36,128 nt of DNA, from positions 1 to 36,128 of the forward strand of contig JAKIUN010000039.1 in assembly GCA_021647505.1 (NCBI GenBank). The letters run 5' to 3'. Positions 31,700 to 36,128 of the stretch are shown here, piece by piece. The notes beneath the pieces were generated by a model. The model saw nothing but the letters and a program-made list of their open reading frames with translations. It did no database searches and was not told the origin of the DNA. A program made the position numbers and the translations under genes. The DNA is from Gammaproteobacteria bacterium. GTDB lineage: Bacteria > Pseudomonadota > Gammaproteobacteria > SZUA-152. Every line of letters starts with the position of its first letter. The first letter of the stretch is position 1.

Positions 31700-33769
31700 T
31701 CATGCCGCAGCATTGCTCGCGCGCTTATAACTACCATTCTGCGACAGCTGAATAATGCCGTCGATATCGACGATCAGCGCCACGGTGCCGTCACCAAGGA
31801 TGGTGGCGCCGGAAATGCCCCCCACCTTTTTAAAATTGGTTTCCAGACTTTTTATCACTACTTGTTGTTGGGCCAAAAGGTCGTCCACTAACAGACCGGC
31901 CTGCTGGCCGTGACCTTCCACCACCACCAGCAGGCCGTCTTCCAGGTTAAGACTGTCCGGTTTCAGACCGAAGGTCTCGTAGAGACGGATGACGGGCAGG
32001 TAATCGTCACGTAGCTTATACAGCTCGGCACTACCGGCAATGGCATTGACCCGCACGGGCTCTACCTGCAGGGATTCGATGATGGAAACCAATGGAATAA
32101 TAAAGGTCTGTTCACCCACACGTATCAACTGGCCGTCGAGAATCGCCAGGGTCAGCGGCAAACGGATGGTAAATGTGGAACCATTGCCCGGACGCGATTC
32201 CACGTCGATGGCGCCACCCAGCGCAGTGATATTACGCTTCACCACGTCCATGCCCACACCACGCCCGGAGACGTCACTAACTACATCGGCGGTGGAAAAT
32301 CCGGGCTGAAACAGAAAATCAAATATCTCGGCATCGCTGAGATTGTCATCGCTGTTGGCAAGGCCCCGCTCAATAGCCTTGGCAAGGATGCGCTCACGGT
32401 TGAGGCCGGCGCCGTCATCGCTGATTTCAATGAGGATATTGCCGCCCTGATGATAGGCATTGAGATGTACCGTGCCAGTCTCAGACTTGCCGGCAGCAAG
32501 GCGTTTCTCAGGAGTTTCAATGCCATGATCGACGGCGTTGCGTACCAAATGCACCAGTGGATCGCCGATCTTTTCCATTACCGTCTTGTCCAGCTCTGTC
32601 TGCTCTCCGGACATTTTCAATTCAATTTTTTTCTCCAGCTTTCCGCATAAGTCATGCACCATGCGCGGGAAACGATTAAAGGCGAAACTGATCGGCATCA
32701 TGCGGATACTCATGACGTTTTCCTGCAGCTCACGCGTGTTGCGTTCGAGCTCCGCCAGGCCGTCCTTGAGACGTTCCACCTTATCCATACTAAAGTCTTC
32801 ACCCAGCTGACCTAACATGGACTGGGTAATCACCAATTCGCCCACCAGGTTGATCAGTGCATCCACCTTGTCGATACCGACGCGAATAGAGGAATTTTCT
32901 GACGAGCTGCGCTTCTTGCGCCGATCACCCTGCCGGCGGTCATTATCACTACGGCGTTCCTGTGCCACTGGTGCAGCCTGCACCGGCGTGGGGTTGATTT
33001 CGGCCTCTGTCGTCACGCTCTCCGCAGGCATGTCCTCAAGTGCCTTTTCATCGCCGAGCGGCGTGATACTCAATTCACAATCACCATCCACCCACTCGAA
33101 CACTTCATCGATCTGCTCACGATCGATGCTGCCGTTCAGGCTGACCTCCCAGCTCAGGCAGGCTTCCTCGGGCTCCATATCCACCAAGGCAGGCAGACCT
33201 TCCAGGTTTGCCTTCGGAATCATCTCACCCATATCGGCCAGTTCGCGGAACAGACGCACCACATCGTTGCCAGAGCGCAACATATCGGGAAAAGGTTTAA
33301 AGACAATTTTCCAGCCGCTAGCCGCCGACATGCTGTCTGGAGTCTCCGTTTCGGCCTCGGCTGGCACAGCGGCTTCCGGCGTCGAACCCAGCATGCGATC
33401 CAACCCGGCCTTGACCTCGGCAACCTGTTCAAGGTTGATCTCAAAGCCTTCCTGCGCCCCGGCCAGCATGTCACGGATGCAGTCCACAGAACTGAGAAAG
33501 AGATTAATGGCCTCCTGGGTAACCTCACGCTCACCGGCACGAATCTGATCCAGCAGAGTTTCAACAACATGGGTGAAGTTGCTGATATCGCTGAAGCCAA
33601 AGGTGGCGCTGCCGCCTTTGATGGAATGTGCGGCACGGAAGATGTTGTCAACTTCCTCGGCATCGGCCAGGCCGGGTTGCATTTCCAGCAACACCGCTTC
33701 CATAATGTCCAGCCCCTCCAAACTTTCTTCGATGAAGGTGGCTTTGAACTGTTCCATGTCAATGGACAT
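31700..33769 (-). CDS. cheA: Chemotaxis histidine kinase CheA (second cluster)
   Basis: 689 residues. The HPt domain has H48 in R-A-A-H-S-I-K-G-G. A P2-like domain (about 155-250) begins W-K-I-V-F-K-P-F-P-D-M-L and contains V-F-E-W-V-D-G-D-C-E-L. P3 starts R-V-G-I-D-K-V-D-A-L-I-N-L-V-G-E-L-V-I-T-Q. P4 carries L-V-H-L-V-R-N-A-V-D-H-G-I-E, S-D-D-G-A-G-L-N and G-R-G-V-G-M-D-V-V-K. P5 ends the protein. Compared with CheA1 it has a folded P2 and lacks the repeated E-F-x-A-L-L-D-Q-L helices, so the two kinases may discriminate between their CheY partners. Confidence 0.95.
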   Translation of the reverse strand: MSIDMEQFKATFIEESLEGLDIMEAVLLEMQPGLADAEEVDNIFRAAHSIKGGSATFGFSDISNFTHVVETLLDQIRAGEREVTQEAINLFLSSVDCIRDMLAGAQEGFEINLEQVAEVKAGLDRMLGSTPEAAVPAEAETETPDSMSAASGWKIVFKPFPDMLRSGNDVVRLFRELADMGEMIPKANLEGLPALVDMEPEEACLSWEVSLNGSIDREQIDEVFEWVDGDCELSITPLGDEKALEDMPAESVTTEAEINPTPVQAAPVAQERRSDNDRRQGDRRKKRSSSENSSIRVGIDKVDALINLVGELVITQSMLGQLGEDFSMDKVERLKDGLAELERNTRELQENVMSIRMMPISFAFNRFPRMVHDLCGKLEKKIELKMSGEQTELDKTVMEKIGDPLVHLVRNAVDHGIETPEKRLAAGKSETGTVHLNAYHQGGNILIEISDDGAGLNRERILAKAIERGLANSDDNLSDAEIFDFLFQPGFSTADVVSDVSGRGVGMDVVKRNITALGGAIDVESRPGNGSTFTIRLPLTLAILDGQLIRVGEQTFIIPLVSIIESLQVEPVRVNAIAGSAELYKLRDDYLPVIRLYETFGLKPDSLNLEDGLLVVVEGHGQQAGLLVDDLLAQQQVVIKSLETNFKKVGGISGATILGDGTVALIVDIDGIIQLSQNGSYKRASNAAA

Positions 33770-33834
33770 ATACTAGTTTCCGTATTTCATAAGGTGTGAG
33801 GAGAAAGTCCGCCCGATTATTTTTGTTAAACGAT

Positions 33835-34287
33835 TCATTTCCCACCATCAAAAAAACCACCCAGTGCCTTTTTCAGCCAGCTCTTTTTCCTGTTCAGAAC
33901 TTCATTGGCATAAGGCACATAGTGCCGATCTTCATTTTTGATGTGGTTGGTCAGCCATATCTGCAACTCCGACATGAGCTTTCTGGTAATATCCCGGCCT
34001 TTTTCATGCTCTTTCTTGTAATTCTTGATGTGCGCTATAAATGATTCATGAACCTTTTTATGTGAGTCTGAGAGCGGGTATCCCGCCTGGGTCATTAGGT
34101 CTTCTTCAAAGGCAAAATGGGTGACGGTATAATCAACCAGGCCCATTAAAGTCTGCGTTACCTTGTCATGATCATGGTTCGAGTGAGCCTCATGCAGATC
34201 GTTGATATAATCCACGATGCGCCGATGCTGTCCATCGATGATGTCGATCCCTATTTCGAGAGCAGAATCCCAAACCCAATAACTCAT
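33835..34287 (-). CDS. Bacteriohemerythrin within the chemotaxis operon
   Basis: 150 residues with a full di-iron ligand set: H21, H57, E61, H76, H80, H115 and D120, in the usual H-x3-E, H-x3-H and H-x4-D spacing. It starts M-S-Y-W-V-W-D and ends with a basic tail (N-R-K-K-S-W-L-K-K). Hemerythrins bind oxygen reversibly and may sense it, buffer it or deliver it to methane or respiration enzymes. Here it sits between cheY and cheA, spaced by about 80 and 65 bases, and so probably serves or protects the same oxygen-linked pathway. Confidence 0.93.
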   Translation of the reverse strand: MSYWVWDSALEIGIDIIDGQHRRIVDYINDLHEAHSNHDHDKVTQTLMGLVDYTVTHFAFEEDLMTQAGYPLSDSHKKVHESFIAHIKNYKKEHEKGRDITRKLMSELQIWLTNHIKNEDRHYVPYANEVLNRKKSWLKKALGGFFDGGK

Positions 34288-34366
34288 TTTCTTTTCTCCT
34301 TTACGATTTCACATGACAGAACAAATATTAATCATCGCTTGAATCCGTCTCTGTGGAATGCGGAGA

Positions 34367-34729
34367 CTATCCCATCACCTTTTTGATGGTCGCCAACAAC
34401 TGTTCCGGGTTAAAGGGCTTTACGATCCACCCCGTTGCACCGGCGGCCTTGCCTTCCTGCTTCTTACCCATACCACCTTCGGTGGTCAGCATCAGGATCG
34501 GCGTAAACTTGAAGGCCGGCAGGGTGCGTAATTCGCGGGCCAGGGTGATACCATCCATGCGCGGCATATTGACGTCCGACAGCACCAGATCGAATCGCTG
34601 CCGTTTGGCCAGATCCAGAGCCGCCTGTCCGTCGGCCGCTTCCGTGACCTGATGCCCGGCGCCCCTGAGGGTAAATACCACCATCTGCCGCATTGAGGCG
34701 GAATCATCCACCGCTAAAATATTCGCCAT
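34367..34729 (-). CDS. cheY: CheY-type response regulator (second cluster)
   Basis: 120 residues, single receiver domain with D8/D9, phospho-acceptor D52 in L-V-L-S-D-V-N-M-P-R-M-D-G, T in L-T-T-E-G-G and Lys in W-I-V-K-P-F. It differs from the switch-binding CheY of the flagellar cluster (no F-S-T-M-R-R). T-T-E-G-G and P-A-F-K-F-T-P-I-L-M-L are typical of the second-cluster CheY proteins. It may be a phosphate sink or may act on a non-motor target. Confidence 0.93.
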   Translation of the reverse strand: MANILAVDDSASMRQMVVFTLRGAGHQVTEAADGQAALDLAKRQRFDLVLSDVNMPRMDGITLARELRTLPAFKFTPILMLTTEGGMGKKQEGKAAGATGWIVKPFNPEQLLATIKKVMG

Positions 34730-34814
34730 TAACCTGTCTCCTACCTGCTATTACGGCAGCTTGTAAATCACCCAGTGGCCTGGCGGACTTAAAATGAATC
34801 TGCTCTGGAAATCT

Positions 34815-34841
34815 ATTTCGGCCCATTTTTTTAATCCTTTT
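34815..34841 (-). promoter_or_regulatory. Possible sigma-28 promoter upstream of the second cheY
   Basis: On the minus strand AAAAGGAT, 11 bases, then GCCGAAAT. The -10 element fits GCCGATAA at six of eight positions, and the -35 element fits only partly (AAAG). It is about 90 bases upstream of the cheY ATG. It could give a second entry into the operon. The rest of the 217-base gap (34730-34945) shows nothing else. Confidence 0.35.
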
Positions 34842-34945
34842 TGTTGAATAGCTAAAGCGACTCATCTCAAAAGACCAAGAAAACTGGCGCCAAAATGGCT
34901 GTCCCTCGCAACGACTCCCTAAACCCAGCAGGCTTCCAGCCCAAC

Positions 34946-35287
34946 TCAGGCTGCCTTTGCCTTCAAAACCAATATATCTGCAATACCCAGCAACTCTGCC
35001 GAGCGAATCAACGTGTCCGATGCCGATGTCCACTGCACAGAAATGTCCTGTGAACGCGCATCTTGAAAAAACGCGGTCAACACCTGCAAGACCGCCGTAT
35101 CTGCACGTTCAACAGCGGAACCATCCAGCCTCACGGGGTACTTTGCGGCCAGTGCCTCCAGCAGATGCGCACGCAATTCAGTCACGACAGAGATATCCAG
35201 CATCTCGTCACAGATGATAGAACTCACCGTTTCTGCTTCGCTATTTGAGGCTTTATCACTCACCCATTTGTCCCCGTCGTGGATCAC
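34946..35287 (-). CDS. STAS-domain protein heading the second chemotaxis cluster
   Basis: 113 residues from a GTG at 35287; a GTG eight codons later (V-S-D-K) with GGGGA upstream is an equal candidate. One STAS fold, with Y-P-V-R-L-D-G-S-A-V-E-R-A-D-T-A-V-L-Q-V-L at the phospho-site strand. The usual Ser is replaced by Thr (A-D-T-A), as in MlaB-like STAS proteins. A STAS gene placed first before cheY-cheA-cheW recurs in gammaproteobacterial chemotaxis clusters. What it binds is unknown. Confidence 0.8.
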   Translation of the reverse strand: MIHDGDKWVSDKASNSEAETVSSIICDEMLDISVVTELRAHLLEALAAKYPVRLDGSAVERADTAVLQVLTAFFQDARSQDISVQWTSASDTLIRSAELLGIADILVLKAKAA

Positions 35288-35308
35288 TACATGTGAATCT
35301 CACCACAG

Positions 35309-35335
35309 CTATCGGCAATGGCTTTTAATGCTTTA
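35309..35335 (-). promoter_or_regulatory. Sigma-28 (FliA) promoter of the second chemotaxis cluster
   Basis: On the minus strand TAAAGCAT, 11 bases, then GCCGATAG. This fits the TAAAGTTT-N11-GCCGATAA consensus at 13 of 16 positions, including all core ones. Transcription would start about 15 bases before the GTG at 35287. The fliA gene is in the same window. Confidence 0.78.
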
Positions 35336-35929
35336 GTGGTCTGGATGTTTTTCTGGAGCGTGGGCCAGGATGGGATAAAATACATGCCTGTGTGCTGTGA
35401 TCAAAACAGAGCTGGAGCAAGGATAACTCCGGACAGGCCCCCAACTGTGTATTCCACACCATCAACACCTGGATGATTACTGGCGTCAATAATGGCACGC
35501 TCACTGCCGTCGGATAATCGCCTGATGATCAGCTCAAGAAAAGCATGGCCCACTGGAGGCCGTGCGCCCTGCGAAGCCCCATGCGAACATTGCGCAGCCG
35601 CCAATACACTGTCGACCTGATGGACTTAGCCCATCTTTGAGCACCAGCAAGGAAGAAGCAGAGAAGGGGTCATTGGTGTAGGGTGCTGGTGAACGAGGCA
35701 GGTTGGGGCGAGCGTTTTTTGCGAACCCCAACATGGGACTGATCAGGCTATTTGATCCCTCATTTGCCGAACGACCTCCCAGTTGGTAGGGTGCGTCACA
35801 TGCACTGTTGCTCCGGGTGATATACAAACTCAGATCCTCGACAGGTCTGAAGATAGCGTAAACAAGCAGGGTATATGGGGCACACCCGGCACACTCATCG
35901 ACAAAAAGGAATTGACATGAGGAATTGAC
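35336..35929. other. Region without a recognised gene
   Basis: I see no supported gene in this stretch. Minus-strand frames (for example across 35401-35604 and 35534-35827) overlap each other and have no recognisable domain or ribosome-binding site. One hairpin stands out: GTTGGGG at 35702-35708 and CCCCAAC at 35726-35732, a REP-like palindrome of a type dispersed in proteobacterial intergenic DNA. CACCAGC and GCTGGTG near 35643 and 35684 form another small inverted pair. Confidence 0.55.
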
Positions 35930-36128
35930 ATGACAGAAATACTCATCAGCAGCCAGATATACAACAAACCGCAGTTCAGACAGATGTGTGGCGAACCGCT
36001 GGAAGACTTACACTGCAACGGGCAACACGGCGTCATGTGGGCCTATAGACCCTATACCATCGGCCGGCTATCGCCCGCAGATGGTGGTCTTATCACCCCT
36101 CTTCTCTGTGCTAATCCAAGAAATATTC
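35930..36128 (+). CDS. Unknown protein, open at the right window edge
   Basis: A plus-strand frame starts at the ATG at 35930 after GAGGAA with a 6-base spacer, and it stays open for 66 codons to the end of the window. The N-terminus reads M-T-E-I-L-I-S-S-Q-I-Y-N-K-P-Q-F and later C-N-G-Q-H-G-V-M-W-A-Y-R-P-Y. There is no signal peptide, membrane helix or family I recognise. GGAATTGACATGA is duplicated at the start site, so an upstream ATG followed at once by a stop is also present. It is the only plus-strand candidate gene outside the debris at the left end. Confidence 0.4.
   Translation, partial: MTEILISSQIYNKPQFRQMCGEPLEDLHCNGQHGVMWAYRPYTIGRLSPADGGLITPLLCANPRNI

Noticed and set aside
35401-35827. 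Two overlapping minus-strand frames near the right end
   Set aside because: They overlap each other, lack ribosome-binding sites and show no domain. One crosses a REP-like palindrome.

Overview
The window reads as a chromosomal segment of a polarly flagellated gammaproteobacterium. The evidence is the gene order fliLMNOPQR-flhB-flhA-flhF-flhG-fliA-cheY-cheZ-cheA-cheB-motC-motD-parC-parP, which is the arrangement known from Pseudomonas, Vibrio and Shewanella, plus a second chemotaxis cluster in the order known from Pseudomonas Che2 (F7-type). I cannot name the genus. Nearly every recognisable gene from 4.4 kb to 35.3 kb is on the minus strand, so transcription runs from right to left.

Layout. 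(1) 1-4.4 kb is an AT-richer, degraded accessory region. It holds three N-terminal fragments of tyrosine recombinases (one IS91-associated type, two integron-integrase-like), several families of direct and inverted repeats, and a few isolated minus-strand genes: a truncated peptidoglycan amidase coupled to a lipoprotein, a protein with a possible PD-(D/E)XK core, and an unknown 144-residue protein. It ends 17 bases after the parP stop codon, where cheW is normally found. (2) 4.4-12.4 kb holds the flagellar chemotaxis and stator genes parP, parC, motD, motC, cheB, cheA, cheZ and cheY. (3) 12.4-23.4 kb holds fliA, flhG, flhF, the export gate genes and switch genes up to fliL, with a good sigma-54 promoter in front of fliL. 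(4) 23.4-24.6 kb holds a perfect 34-bp inverted repeat, a YceK-type lipoprotein and an HsbA-like STAS protein. (5) 24.7-35.3 kb is the second chemotaxis cluster: STAS, cheY, bacteriohemerythrin, cheA, cheW, a ParA-type ATPase, a soluble chemoreceptor, cheR, cheD and cheB, with a near-consensus sigma-28 promoter in front of its first gene. (6) 35.3-36.1 kb has no recognised gene apart from a plus-strand reading frame that is open at the window edge.

How it works together. Region 3 builds the export apparatus and C-ring switch and sets flagellar number and place (FlhF/FlhG). Region 2 supplies the core kinase pathway, the stator, and ParC/ParP for polar placement of the array. Region 5 encodes a separate, apparently cytoplasmic array whose receptor begins with a flavohemoglobin-like globin domain, carries two PAS domains and ends in the CheR-tethering type tail EWEEF. 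A hemerythrin and a ParA ATPase lie in the same gene set. I read this as an oxygen- or gas-responsive soluble array with its own positioning ATPase. The parts are visible in the sequence; the integrated function is inference.

The most unusual points are that globin-PAS-PAS receptor, the ParA gene beside it, FliM/CheZ-like helices repeated in the CheA1 linker, MITE-like insertions inside the flagellar and chemotaxis operons, and the integron-like wreckage that replaces cheW downstream of parP.
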